A DNA stretch of 64,000 nucleotides from Lachnospiraceae bacterium (GTDB lineage: Bacteria > Bacillota > Clostridia > Lachnospirales > Lachnospiraceae): assembly GCA_015056815.1 (NCBI GenBank), contig SVFN01000014.1, positions 1-64,000 of the forward strand, in the 5' to 3' direction. A model generated the notes under the pieces. That model was not told the DNA's origin, did not search any database, and worked only from the letters and a program-made list of their open reading frames with translations. The translations under genes were made by a program, and so were the position numbers. Position 1 is the first letter of the stretch, and every line of letters starts with the position of its first letter. Positions 1 through 10,416 of the stretch are shown here, piece after piece.

Positions 1-75
1 TGTCTTGTCTTGTCTTGTCTTGTCTTGTCTTGTCTTGTCTTGTCTTGTCTTGTCTTGTCTTGTCTTGTCTTGTCT
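1..75. repeat. Pentanucleotide tandem array (TGTCT)n, 15 full copies visible, cut by the window edge
   Basis: tgtct repeated without interruption from base 1 to 75, then diverges. Confidence 0.97.
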
Positions 76-550
76 TGAGTATATGCTTTCTATACTGAAT
101 GTCAAGTTATTTATCATAAAAAAATCAATCCTTTACATTATATATTCCTGCTTTTTTCTATCATGCCTCAACATATATGGTATCGGCATTTTAGGCTTTC
201 GCCTTAACCCCATTTTATACTTTGCTTCAGAATCGCCGTCCTGAATAAGTATGTTTTTATTATATCAAAATCCGGTTGTCATAACAAGGAATTTTTATCT
301 CAATCTAGTATTACGTTCAAATCAAAAAAAACAATAAGACACCGTAATACGACCGATTTCGACCCTTTTTTCTATATATTTCATTTATCTTTTATTAGGA
401 CTACATTTATCGACATAAATCTACACATACCTGTTTAAATATTTTTAAAAAATTACACATACAAATGCAAATTTTCATTTCTGGTAATTAGCAGATGGCT
501 CTTTTCCTTTCAGAATAAAACTTATTCCACAAATGAAAGGAGCAAATATT

Positions 551-784
551 ATGATTTCATTCAGACCTTTATTACGATATCTCAAGGAGCATGAGATATC
601 CATGTACCAGATGATTAAAGACGGAGTGATAACTCCAACAGAATCCACAAGGATTCGGGGAGACCACAATTTCAGACTTTCCTTCGTCGGAAGACTATGC
701 GAATATCTGGATTGTAAACCGGAGGATATCATAGAGTATATCCCATACGAACCCGATGAAGATAACGACTATGATATTTCGTAA
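551..784 (+). CDS. Small Cro/C1-type helix-turn-helix regulator
   Basis: MISFRPLLRYLKEHEISMYQMIKDGVITPTESTRIRGDHNF...LCEYLDCKPEDIIEYI; SD aaaggag upstream of internal ATG at 551 (ORF opens at 533). Confidence 0.75.
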   Translation: MISFRPLLRYLKEHEISMYQMIKDGVITPTESTRIRGDHNFRLSFVGRLCEYLDCKPEDIIEYIPYEPDEDNDYDIS

Positions 785-891
785 CATGACAGTAACAACA
801 GATAGTAGTCTGTACTTTAGCAAATTAAGATAGTAATGAACTAAGTATGTTGAAGGAAGATAGTCATCTGCTTTTACATATCATGTTACAA

Positions 892-937
892 AATAGAGGG
901 CAGTACATACGAATATCTGTATGTACCACCCTCTATT
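892..937. terminator. Bidirectional hairpin terminator between HTH gene and SpoVG gene
   Basis: AATAGAGGG-ca-GTACATAC-loop-GTATGTAC-ca-CCCTCTATT then tttaat. Confidence 0.8.
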
Positions 938-954
938 TTAATAGGTTAGCAAAT

Positions 955-1644
955 TTAGCGAAATGGCGTATTTTCCTTATGATGCGGTGCTTCCCTACTC
1001 TCCTGCACTGACTTATCCTTTGCCTCTTTTATCTTTTCAGCCTTCTTCTCATGATAGACATTAAGTATCTCTCCGAATAGCTGCTCACGGAATTCCTTTG
1101 TTATAGGATAAGCTATCTCACGAAAGCTGTTTTCTCCTCCTCTTGCCTTGGTGCTCGACTTATATGCAGGCATGGAGACAAATTCACCGTTTCTGCCATT
1201 TACGATACTCACACTTCCGATTACGAAAGAATCTTCCAGATAGATACTGGCAAAGCCACGGAGATTGCTGCCATCCCTCTCATAAGGTGTTACCCTTACA
1301 TTAAATACAGGGGCTTCACTTCCTTCTCCAACAGATAGACCATCCTTATCCAGTGTGCCCGCCTTCTTCTTTTCATAAGCCTCTGTTATTGCTCCGGTAA
1401 ACTCCTGCTGAAATTCTGATGTGATGGGATTACAGATATCCTTATAGACAGGATTATTATACTCATCCACCTCAGAGGTCTTCTGGGACGGCATGGAGAC
1501 AAATACTCCCTGTCCGTCCTTCTTCTCTACGATGGCGATATTACGGACTACAAGACTGCCACCGAATACCACCGTTGCATATGCCTTGACACTGCTGTTT
1601 TCTCTGTTTACTTCATTGATCTTGATATTATAATTCATACTCAT
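955..1644 (-). CDS. Tandem double SpoVG-domain protein
   Basis: Two SpoVG-like units, YNIKINEV...VVRNIAIVEK..FVSMPS and FNVRVTPY...IGSVSIVNG..FVSMPA, each followed by a NPIT/YPIT segment. Confidence 0.8.
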   Translation of the reverse strand: MSMNYNIKINEVNRENSSVKAYATVVFGGSLVVRNIAIVEKKDGQGVFVSMPSQKTSEVDEYNNPVYKDICNPITSEFQQEFTGAITEAYEKKKAGTLDKDGLSVGEGSEAPVFNVRVTPYERDGSNLRGFASIYLEDSFVIGSVSIVNGRNGEFVSMPAYKSSTKARGGENSFREIAYPITKEFREQLFGEILNVYHEKKAEKIKEAKDKSVQESREAPHHKENTPFR

Positions 1645-1688
1645 TCTCCTGTTCTGCGCACTTATACGCCTTGTCCATTGTCTGTAAG

Positions 1689-2321
1689 TTACTTATGTGA
1701 CTGTTTAATTCTGTCCGTCTGACCGTCACCGCCAGAAGACAACCTGCACCTGCACACAAATCTCTCAGTACCATGATAGGCGCAGGTAAAAAGAGTAAGA
1801 CACTCCTCATCACTCTCCTTACGCACCGATGCATCATAAGGTCCCACGATAAAGGTATCTGCCACCTCATAGGTATGGACTACCCTATTCTTATTTGTTA
1901 CCACGACCTTTGCACCGGTTTTTATATCAGATAGATTGGTGAAGAATATCCCTCTCCTGCTTCCGTTATGCCCTGCAAGGACACAGTTGCCTTTCTCACA
2001 CAGCCCTGCCGTCTCCATCAGATGCCCTATTCCCATATTCAGTTGTTCATCCCCCGCACCTTCAAATACCGGATACTTAATTCCGAGACTCTCAATCTCA
2101 ATAATGCCGATGGCACTCTCCGGTATCTTATCGGCTGTCTTCTCTTTACTGTTGCCGGTTTTGACTTTTTCCTCCTTATCATCTTCCTTATCCTCTCCCA
2201 TCTGTTCTATCTCTTCTATATAATGCTCCGCCTGCTTCTTATCTCTTACACGGATAAAAAAAGGAACTGTCATAATGGCAATTCCCACGAATATAAGTAT
2301 TAATGCTTTTTTACTGCTCAT
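1689..2321 (-). CDS. Sortase (class B/D-like)
   Basis: N-terminal [27 protein letters not shown]; catalytic [17 protein letters not shown]. Confidence 0.85.
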   Translation of the reverse strand: MSSKKALILIFVGIAIMTVPFFIRVRDKKQAEHYIEEIEQMGEDKEDDKEEKVKTGNSKEKTADKIPESAIGIIEIESLGIKYPVFEGAGDEQLNMGIGHLMETAGLCEKGNCVLAGHNGSRRGIFFTNLSDIKTGAKVVVTNKNRVVHTYEVADTFIVGPYDASVRKESDEECLTLFTCAYHGTERFVCRCRLSSGGDGQTDRIKQSHK

Positions 2322-5300
2322 CTTGTATGCCCTCCTGTCTGATAGGTACTGTCTCTTTCCGCTACCTTGGACTCAGTCTTTTCCTCCTGCATATCTTCAC
2401 TGCCCTTATCCCTGTCAAGGTCAAGCTCCGCATTTATCTCATACTGTCTGGCGAGCTTCTGCTTTAATTCCTCTTCATATTCAAAGGGCTTCTCATAGTC
2501 TGCCTTTGCCTGCTCCATGCTTCTTGTGTATTCATCAAGCCTCTGCTCTAAAAATACTGCCTTTTCCTCTATCCCGTTAAAAGTATTCTCAAGTCTCATC
2601 ATAAGTCCTACCGGAGAGGTAGAGGTTTCTACACTGTATCCGGTCTTTCCGGTGAGTATCAGATAATTAACTCCCATAAAGTTCTTTTCCACGGAAAGTG
2701 AAAAACCTTTGTACTTTCCAAGCTCCGTTGTCACTCCGGTCTTTGCCTTGGCGATTGCGGCAATAAGTGCCGTACCACCATCCACTCTTTCATCATAGGT
2801 GGTCGAACCTACGGTTATGGAAAACTCCGGCTCCTTTGCCGACATCTCATCACGGTATATGATATCTGCCTTAACGCAGGCAAGCTTTTCCTTAGCAGCC
2901 GTAATAAGTTTTGGAAATCTTACAGTAAAATCATCCTGATTCCTGTAGTGATTCTGGTCGTATGAAGCCTTTAACAGTTTAAGTCTCTGCACATCATTAT
3001 CCACCTCCATCTTTTCCTTAATAAGAGGATTGCCTGTGGCTATCGCTTTTATCTCGGCATACTGGAATGTCACTTCATCTATATCCTCACAGCTTCTTGA
3101 TACGGATTTACTCGTCATGATCTGGGATATAAAACGCTGCTTATTCTCCACCACGCTCCATGAGTAGGCATCAAAGGTTCCCTTTGTCACATAGCGGTAC
3201 ACGGCAACCTCACTGTTCTCATTGCCCTGTCTGATACCACGTCCCTCACGCTGTTCGATACTGGACGGCTTCCAAGGGCAGTCTACATGATGCATGGCAA
3301 CAAGATGTGTCTGCACATTGACACCGGTTCCGCATTTATCGGTGGAACCTATCATTATCTTCTTTGTGCCCTGCCGCATTTCCCGAAAGAGCGCATCCCT
3401 CTGTGCATCTGTCTTGGCATCATGGACAAAGGCTATCTCTTCTGCCGGAATACCAAGCCTTACAAGCTCAGTCTTGATATAGTTATAAACGTCAAATTCA
3501 TGCCCAATCTTATAGTAGTTTTCATCCAACATTTCCTCTTTCCAACTGCTCTTAGGTGTGCCGATATCAGAAAAAACAAGCTGGGTTCCGATGATACCGG
3601 ACTGTTCAGCCTGTTTATACTCATTATAGATATTCTCTACCACCATATTCAGTTTTCCGTTTGGATTTGCCGGAGCTGTGGGTTCTAATAGTCTTGCATC
3701 TGTTCCGAGTAGTCTCGCATCATTGGTTATCTTAAGAAAATTATCTTCACTTGGGTCTACTCCGCCATTATGGATTGCCTCAGCACGTCTTACGAACTCT
3801 TCCATGACTTCCTTTGTGTACCAGTCCGGCTCGGCACTTCCTATTATATAGTTACCGCCCCGAAGCGACGGCACATCAAGGTCTAAGCTGTCACGCATTC
3901 TGATATCCGCCACCTCTTTAAAGAGGTTCATAAGCTCCGGCAGGTTCTTAAATCGGTTGAAGCGGTTGCGGAAACGAAATCCACTTCCCTCTACATTTAA
4001 TTCCAGTGCTGTTGTCACTTCTCCGAAGTTCGCCGCCCAACTGTCAAAATGATAAATACCGAGCTGCTCCAATACATCCTTTTGAAGAAAACACTGCATG
4101 ACATACATCTCGCACATGGTATTACTGATAGGTGTTCCGGTTGCAAAGACTATGCCCCTGCCTCCGTTCAGCTCCGAAAGATACTGACACTTCATGAACA
4201 TATCCATTGCTCTCTTGCTGCCGCCTCCGGTGATACCCGCTACATTGGTCATCTTGGAAAAGATACTCATATTCTTAAAAGCATGTGCCTCATCCACCAT
4301 GATGGAATCTATTCCCAATTCTTCAAAGGTTATCAGGTCGTCCTTCGGTGCATCGGTAAGCTCCTTTAGCTGTTCCTCCAGCCTTTTCCTTGCTGCTTCC
4401 ATCTGCTTGACTGTCCAGCGTTCTCCGTTGGAATCCTTTATCTCCTCTATGGCATAGGTTATCTCATTTATCTGTCTGTCAAGAAGCTCCTGCTGTCTCT
4501 CCTTTGATACCGGTATCTTCTCAAATTGAGAGTGGGACATGATGATGCAGTCATAATCTCCCGTGGCAATACGTGCTACAAACTGCTGTCTCTTCTTTTT
4601 TGCAAAATCATTCTCTGTTGCAACAAGGATATTTGCCGACGGATAAAGACGAAGAAACTCACTTGCCGTCTGCCCTATCAGTGGCTTCGGCACTACCATG
4701 ACAGTCTTATTCGCAAGTCCAAGTCTCCTCTGCTCCATACAGGCAGCCATCATCTCGAAAGACTTGCCCGCACCTACACAGTGGGCGAGCAGGGCATTGC
4801 CGCCCATTAAGATTCTCGCCACTGCGTTCTTCTGATGGTCCAAAAGATGGATATCGGGATTCATGCCCGGAAACTCCAGATGGGAACCGTCATACTCACG
4901 GAGCCGAATATTGTTAAAGGTCTCATTATAATAGTTCACATACTTCTGTCTTCGCTCCTGATCCTTCCATATCCAGTCCTTAAAGGCTTCCTTTATCTGA
5001 CTCTGCTTTTCTCTTGCAAGCATGGTTGCTTCCTTATTGACTACATAGTGGTACTTGCCTCCGCCATCGTCGATACGGTCTCTTACCGTTATGGTCCTTA
5101 AGTTCAGTGTATTCTCAAATATGGTATAGGCATCCATCCTTTTGGTTCCGTAGGTCTCTGTGGCTGATATGGAATTCCAGTCCTTTGCCTTATTCTCTAT
5201 GAACCATTCCATGGAATAGCGGTTAAGGTTTACCTTTATTCCGTTTTTGTAATAACTGTCCGATCTAGCCCATCTTGGAGTATGAAGCAGTTCATAGATA

Positions 5301-8300
5301 AATTCCTGATAATCCTCCGGCTCTATCCATGTCGTACCGATACCCACATCTATCTCTGATGCATCAAGGTCTTTGGGCTGTACCTTTGTAAGAGCTTCCA
5401 CATTTACTCCGAAAAGCTGTGGATATTCCTTTGCCTGTGCTTTGGCTATTCTTAATTTGTCCCTGACATTACCGGACAGATACTCATCCGCTGTCTCCCA
5501 GCCACGATTACGGTCATTCTCACTGTACTCTGCCGGGTTGCAGAATATCACTCCGCCAAGCTCCTCTATCAGCTTCTCTCTTCTAAGTCCCTGTATCACA
5601 TCATCCGAAAGGGATATATCCTCTATACTCTCCCCGGATTTTTCTGCTATCTCCTGCTTCATAGATGTGATATCCGGCGTATAGATAGATAGCATAAACG
5701 GGATATTTACCTTATTAAATTCATTGATTGAGATATTAAGAGCTTCCACTGCTGTCTCTACACTGTCAACCGACTGCTTCGCCTTAATGGTCTGTTTTGT
5801 GAACATCTCTGCTTTTGTCACATTTCCGTCTTCATCAAGGACTTCCAAGGAACAGAGCAGAGGATAATCACTGTCCTCACGAAATGCAAGGGCATTGCCA
5901 CGGCTGTTAATCGAGCCGTACTTTTTTACAAAGCTGTCGTACTTATCGTTTAGTTCTTTCTGCGCTTTTATAAGTTCTTCTTCGCTGCATCCTTCCATCT
6001 GTATGTTGATAAGATGTCTTGTTATCTGTCTTATCTCATGAAGTCCGAGTATTCTCTTCTTTACCGTATCTCCCGCATCCCACAGATACATCCTGCTGTC
6101 CTTACGGTAATAAATGCTGCCATCCACTACGGTAAAGGAAAAGTTCTTCACATCCGGGTCTGCCGGGATATCCTCGGTCAGTTCTTCTTCCGCATCCGAT
6201 ATCAGCTCAAAATCTTTCATCTCGGCATGGATATTATCTATGGCATTACTTACTGCTTCATATACATTGAAGTTCTCATCATCATTTACGCATATCGTAT
6301 AATTCGAAGTATCTCCGAACCTGCCTCTGTCGTACTGCATATGTCCGAGCATCATCTCCGGGTGCTCTGCAAAGTAAGAATTTACAGGTATCCCATCCTC
6401 AGTCATGCCAAGGTGTACCCAGTCCGGTTCCACTGCTATTTTCCTCTCCCTCTTCTGAAAGAAAAGGATATCGCTTGTGACTCTGGTTCCGGCACTACCT
6501 TTAAATACAGATTCCGGAAGTCTGACTGCACCTATCAGTTCTGCCCTCTCGGCAAGGTATTTTCTTACCATCGGGTTCTGCTTATCAAGGGTTCCTTTTG
6601 TGGTTATCACTGCCACGATACCGCCCGGTCTCGTCTGGTCTATCGCTTTTGCGACGAAATAATCATGTATTTTGAAGTTCAGTTTATTGTATTTCGGATC
6701 ATATACCTTATAATCTCCAAAGGGTACATTTCCTATGACCACATCGAAGAAGTTGTCGGGATAGGCTGTCTCTTCAAAGCCTTTTATCTCTATCTTCGCA
6801 CCGGGATACAGAAGCCTTGCTATCCTTCCACTGATACTGTCAAGCTCCACTCCATAAAGACTGCTTTCTGACAATTCCTCCGGCATACATCCGAAGAAGT
6901 TGCCAACACCCATGGACGGTTCAAGGATATTGCTCTTTGTAATGCCAAACTGACTGAGGGAATGTGTTATGGCACTTGCTACCATAGTAGACGTATAGAA
7001 AGCGCCATTGACGGATGCCCTCGCCGCCTTATATTCGCTGTCGGTAAGAAGCTCCTTTAATTCTGCATACTCATTCTTCCACGAATCGTTGCTGTCATCA
7101 AACACCTGAGAAAGACCTCCCCAGCCGACATAATTCGACATAATCCGCTGTTCTTCTGACGTGGCAGCTCTGTCTTCTGCCTCTATCTGCTTTAAGGTTT
7201 TTATAGCTTCTATGTTCCATGAATATCTTGTCTTGGCTCCGCCCTCTTTTGTGTCCCAGATGGTGAGACGAAAGTTTGTGGGAGTGATGTCTGATTCATG
7301 CAAAGTGTTATCGTTATCCGTAAGAGCAATATCAGATGTTATAGCACCTGTATTATTGCTTATAATATCAGTCTCGGAATGGTCTTCCGGTGAGTTCCCG
7401 ATTTCACCACGAATATAGTCGGGTACTCCCATCAACTCTGCTTCGTCCGGTATGGCATACTCGTCAAGTTCTTTGTCGAGAAGTGTATTCTCAGGGTCTT
7501 CCTCTGGCTGAAATTCACTTTCCTCTTCTGTATTATCCGTTATACTCTCAGCAGATTCTTCGTCAGAAATCTCTACATAGTCGGTATCTATGATGGAATT
7601 TTCAGATGGCTCCGGAGTGTAATAATCATTTGTAAGAATAAGTGCGGATATTATGGACTCTATACTGTTCCAACTGACATATCCCTCTTTTTCTCCTTCC
7701 TCATCACGCCACTGAAATCTCATACCCTTTGAAGTCTTAAAGGTGTCATACCCATGCAGTCCGTAACCCTCAAGCGGCCAGCCGGCACCACCAAGACCAA
7801 ACTCACTCTTGATGCGTCTGACCCTTTCGGATTTGATGGTTTCGGTCTTCATAATGTTATAGACACGCTTCTTGCCATCCACAAAGCCTGTTCCACGTTT
7901 TAAAACATATACAATATAATCATGCGGTACACTGTCCTCTATCTTTGGATTGAGAAAAGTATATTTACCCTCTTTTATATCCTGTTTCTCTTTTTCCGTA
8001 AGATAAGAATCCTGAAAAGAAAGAAGAGATAACTGCTCATAGCCGCTATCTCTTCTCTCTCCAAAGGTATCAATGTCCTTTAGTTCTTTATTCAGTTCTT
8101 CATCAATCTCATTTAGTGGTACTTGTTCACCACTTCGGCTATCACTATCTCCTCCGCCTGCATCATGCCCTGCTGTCTGATCTTCCACATCTCCATGGTG
8201 TCCGCCGGATTCTCCGGCTTGTGGCTTTTCAGATAGTTCTCCATCATCATGTCTATCATCCGGTACGCTTCCTCGTTCACCGGAGAAAGTACCTCCGTCA

Positions 8301-9232
8301 GTCTCCCGAATCGCTTCAGTGACCTGTACCTCTGATAATGATTCTCCTTCAGATAATCCATTGCCATCATTCCGTACTTGCCGAGCTTCGACAGATTCTC
8401 CTTCTCCATTATGATGTTCGGATATAACATTCCGTCCTGCCCCTCGCTGTAAGTCAGTGCTATGCTCATACTGCACTCTCCTTTCTTTCTCCATCTCATT
8501 TATGCTGCGACCTATCTCTCTTAATACCTCGCAGGATATATTACTGACAAATGTGCCAAGCTCATAAATCACATCTTCTTTATTAACCAACGTAATGTCA
8601 TCAAAGGTTGGCTTCTCATCTGTTAATTCAATCCCGCAGCGGTTCGCCACAACATAATAGATACTCCGGGTTACAAGGTCTGTCTCGCCCTCTTCCAAAC
8701 GTGTTCCCGATCTTTTAACAATCAAAGACTGAACAGCCTGTGTTACATTACTACGCATTGCGTAGTTTTCTTCTATTATGGCATCAATTCTTCCTTTTGT
8801 AAAGTCCCAGATTAATCTTTTTATTTCTTCCTGCTCTAATCCGGCTATATCCGGTATCTGTCCGTTATTTGCCAGATACTGCGCATAATGTTCAAGGTTC
8901 TCCCCCTCCATATTCCAAGTAAGCTGTCTCTTTCTGCCTCCGGTATCACTGATATCGAATACATAACGGCAATGCGGTGAAAGCGCTCTTGACGGATAAA
9001 TGGCGATACCCTTACTTCCACGGAGCACATAGCGGTCTACCTTTTTCCATGTATCATAATCTGCTACAAGTGTGCTGTTTGGCTTCTGTGCATAGACCAT
9101 GAGAATGTTGTCAAACTCATAGCGATAGATACGCCCGGTAAGACGCAGAACTTCCATCCAGTTCTCAGGACTTTTCGTAACCTCATGAATTGTCTCTCTG
9201 TATATCTGACTGACCATGTAATCTGCAATCAT
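2318..9232 (-). CDS. Giant ICE protein: ArdC-like N-terminus, LPD-type region, N6-DNA methylase and SNF2-type helicase
   Basis: 2304 aa; methylase [10 protein letters not shown]; Walker [15 protein letters not shown]-type VDEAHAFKN; helicase C motif [11 protein letters not shown]. Confidence 0.9.
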   Translation of the reverse strand: MIADYMVSQIYRETIHEVTKSPENWMEVLRLTGRIYRYEFDNILMVYAQKPNSTLVADYDTWKKVDRYVLRGSKGIAIYPSRALSPHCRYVFDISDTGGRKRQLTWNMEGENLEHYAQYLANNGQIPDIAGLEQEEIKRLIWDFTKGRIDAIIEENYAMRSNVTQAVQSLIVKRSGTRLEEGETDLVTRSIYYVVANRCGIELTDEKPTFDDITLVNKEDVIYELGTFVSNISCEVLREIGRSINEMEKERRVQYEHSTDLQRGAGRNVISEHHNGEGESVEARQVRNDGNGLSEGESLSEVQVTEAIRETDGGTFSGERGSVPDDRHDDGELSEKPQAGESGGHHGDVEDQTAGHDAGGGDSDSRSGEQVPLNEIDEELNKELKDIDTFGERRDSGYEQLSLLSFQDSYLTEKEKQDIKEGKYTFLNPKIEDSVPHDYIVYVLKRGTGFVDGKKRVYNIMKTETIKSERVRRIKSEFGLGGAGWPLEGYGLHGYDTFKTSKGMRFQWRDEEGEKEGYVSWNSIESIISALILTNDYYTPEPSENSIIDTDYVEISDEESAESITDNTEEESEFQPEEDPENTLLDKELDEYAIPDEAELMGVPDYIRGEIGNSPEDHSETDIISNNTGAITSDIALTDNDNTLHESDITPTNFRLTIWDTKEGGAKTRYSWNIEAIKTLKQIEAEDRAATSEEQRIMSNYVGWGGLSQVFDDSNDSWKNEYAELKELLTDSEYKAARASVNGAFYTSTMVASAITHSLSQFGITKSNILEPSMGVGNFFGCMPEELSESSLYGVELDSISGRIARLLYPGAKIEIKGFEETAYPDNFFDVVIGNVPFGDYKVYDPKYNKLNFKIHDYFVAKAIDQTRPGGIVAVITTKGTLDKQNPMVRKYLAERAELIGAVRLPESVFKGSAGTRVTSDILFFQKRERKIAVEPDWVHLGMTEDGIPVNSYFAEHPEMMLGHMQYDRGRFGDTSNYTICVNDDENFNVYEAVSNAIDNIHAEMKDFELISDAEEELTEDIPADPDVKNFSFTVVDGSIYYRKDSRMYLWDAGDTVKKRILGLHEIRQITRHLINIQMEGCSEEELIKAQKELNDKYDSFVKKYGSINSRGNALAFREDSDYPLLCSLEVLDEDGNVTKAEMFTKQTIKAKQSVDSVETAVEALNISINEFNKVNIPFMLSIYTPDITSMKQEIAEKSGESIEDISLSDDVIQGLRREKLIEELGGVIFCNPAEYSENDRNRGWETADEYLSGNVRDKLRIAKAQAKEYPQLFGVNVEALTKVQPKDLDASEIDVGIGTTWIEPEDYQEFIYELLHTPRWARSDSYYKNGIKVNLNRYSMEWFIENKAKDWNSISATETYGTKRMDAYTIFENTLNLRTITVRDRIDDGGGKYHYVVNKEATMLAREKQSQIKEAFKDWIWKDQERRQKYVNYYNETFNNIRLREYDGSHLEFPGMNPDIHLLDHQKNAVARILMGGNALLAHCVGAGKSFEMMAACMEQRRLGLANKTVMVVPKPLIGQTASEFLRLYPSANILVATENDFAKKKRQQFVARIATGDYDCIIMSHSQFEKIPVSKERQQELLDRQINEITYAIEEIKDSNGERWTVKQMEAARKRLEEQLKELTDAPKDDLITFEELGIDSIMVDEAHAFKNMSIFSKMTNVAGITGGGSKRAMDMFMKCQYLSELNGGRGIVFATGTPISNTMCEMYVMQCFLQKDVLEQLGIYHFDSWAANFGEVTTALELNVEGSGFRFRNRFNRFKNLPELMNLFKEVADIRMRDSLDLDVPSLRGGNYIIGSAEPDWYTKEVMEEFVRRAEAIHNGGVDPSEDNFLKITNDARLLGTDARLLEPTAPANPNGKLNMVVENIYNEYKQAEQSGIIGTQLVFSDIGTPKSSWKEEMLDENYYKIGHEFDVYNYIKTELVRLGIPAEEIAFVHDAKTDAQRDALFREMRQGTKKIMIGSTDKCGTGVNVQTHLVAMHHVDCPWKPSSIEQREGRGIRQGNENSEVAVYRYVTKGTFDAYSWSVVENKQRFISQIMTSKSVSRSCEDIDEVTFQYAEIKAIATGNPLIKEKMEVDNDVQRLKLLKASYDQNHYRNQDDFTVRFPKLITAAKEKLACVKADIIYRDEMSAKEPEFSITVGSTTYDERVDGGTALIAAIAKAKTGVTTELGKYKGFSLSVEKNFMGVNYLILTGKTGYSVETSTSPVGLMMRLENTFNGIEEKAVFLEQRLDEYTRSMEQAKADYEKPFEYEEELKQKLARQYEINAELDLDRDKGSEDMQEEKTESKVAERDSTYQTGGHTR
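8113..8469 (-). CDS. TnpV-like protein, overprinted in +1 frame inside the giant helicase/methylase gene
   Basis: [20 protein letters not shown]...[29 protein letters not shown]...[10 protein letters not shown] resembles TnpV; SD AAAGGAGAG (8476-8484) 6 nt upstream of ATG at 8469. Confidence 0.65.
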   Translation of the reverse strand: MSIALTYSEGQDGMLYPNIIMEKENLSKLGKYGMMAMDYLKENHYQRYRSLKRFGRLTEVLSPVNEEAYRMIDMMMENYLKSHKPENPADTMEMWKIRQQGMMQAEEIVIAEVVNKYH

Positions 9233-9301
9233 AATGCCTGTTCCTCCTTATTATCTTTATCTGTAGACGGCTGCGAAACGCCGCAAGCCGCATAAATCGG
9301 A

Positions 9302-10393
9302 TTATCTTCCCTCTTTCTTCCGGATTGGGATATAATCCACACCTTTAAAATCATCTGCATCAAGGACTATCTCCCCTCTCTTGTATTTATCCATAAGCTC
9401 ATCTATGGCTTCTCCAAGATATCCTGCTTTGACACTCTCCGTTCTTGAAAGGACTTCCCGGATTTCGATATCAAACTCACCTTTTGAATTTGGCTCAAGT
9501 GACTTTCCATACTCCCTCTTTAATGCTGCAAAGTCTATCTCGGAGGGAATATTGGAAAGGTATACACCATGTCCCCATTCCATGGAAACATCTGACCTGT
9601 TCACCTCAAAATTCTTCTCTCCCCTCGCAATAGCAAGTTCCTCTTCTGACAGGTAGGTGAGGCTATCAAAATCAAGACATTCCAAAGAATACTCTATAAA
9701 ATCCTGCATAGTTTTATACTGCTCTGCTCCTACTATCTCTCCGTCAACTTCCGTGATAATCTTGAAGTTTTCAAGGTCAGCACTAACTTCGATATTGTGA
9801 TATTTTCCACTGCCATCTCCAATCGTGTCTTCTGTATAAGCAAGCTGAACAATCGGATACTCCTCAAAGGATGCTTCATGCCCAAACTCATTTTCACAGT
9901 AATCATTGATCAGCTTCTTTGCCCTGCCAAGTTCCTCTTCCGTAGCCTTTGGCATCTTTCTGAAAAAATCTACACCTATACCAACTATGAATGAGCCTGT
10001 CTTTATGTTCTGAAAAAGCATGTTGTGTTCTGTATACTTTTCAAGAATACGGTAATCGCTACCATTCAGGTTACGAACGATATCCCCCTCTCGCCAGTCC
10101 ACTTTCTGCCTTTCATAATGATAGCTGATAAGCTTTCTCGGTCTTAATCCTGCCTGATAATCTATCAGATCCATGAAGTCCCTTTCTGACATTTCCATAA
10201 TCCGTTCATCTGATAATTCAACACCAAGAGGCATAAGTCTGTCTCTTATCTCATTAAGAATTATCTGATGCCCGATAACGTTACTGCGGAGTACATTTAG
10301 TCCCGACTTTACTCTCTCACGGATATCTTCTATCTGCTCTTTTATTAAATCTTTGTTCAATACATACACCTCCAAAAAATAAGGCAGTACCAT
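9302..10393 (-). CDS. ICE protein of unknown function (large polyvalent-protein-associated-like)
   Basis: 363-aa ORF upstream of and colinear with the giant gene; likely start MNKDL-equivalent downstream of the first ATG not resolved. Confidence 0.6.
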   Translation of the reverse strand: MVLPYFLEVYVLNKDLIKEQIEDIRERVKSGLNVLRSNVIGHQIILNEIRDRLMPLGVELSDERIMEMSERDFMDLIDYQAGLRPRKLISYHYERQKVDWREGDIVRNLNGSDYRILEKYTEHNMLFQNIKTGSFIVGIGVDFFRKMPKATEEELGRAKKLINDYCENEFGHEASFEEYPIVQLAYTEDTIGDGSGKYHNIEVSADLENFKIITEVDGEIVGAEQYKTMQDFIEYSLECLDFDSLTYLSEEELAIARGEKNFEVNRSDVSMEWGHGVYLSNIPSEIDFAALKREYGKSLEPNSKGEFDIEIREVLSRTESVKAGYLGEAIDELMDKYKRGEIVLDADDFKGVDYIPIRKKEGR

Positions 10394-10416
10394 AATTTGG
10401 CACTGCCCGTTTCTTT

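Noticed and set aside
5-244. ORF of MSCLVLSCLVL repeats
   Set aside because: Product of the (TGTCT)n repeat; downstream part resembles no protein and no SD is visible, so not called as a gene.
475-732. 85-aa - strand ORF antisense to the HTH gene
   Set aside because: HTH frame has SD and family pattern; antisense ORF has neither.
1628-1870. 80-aa - strand ORF overlapping the sortase gene in another frame
   Set aside because: No recognisable family or SD; sortase frame has clear motifs. Unlike the TnpV overlap there is no folded-versus-disordered asymmetry.
6014-6871. 285-aa + strand ORF antisense to the helicase/methylase gene
   Set aside because: Shadow ORF opposite a well-supported gene; Cys/Tyr-rich composition and no family pattern.
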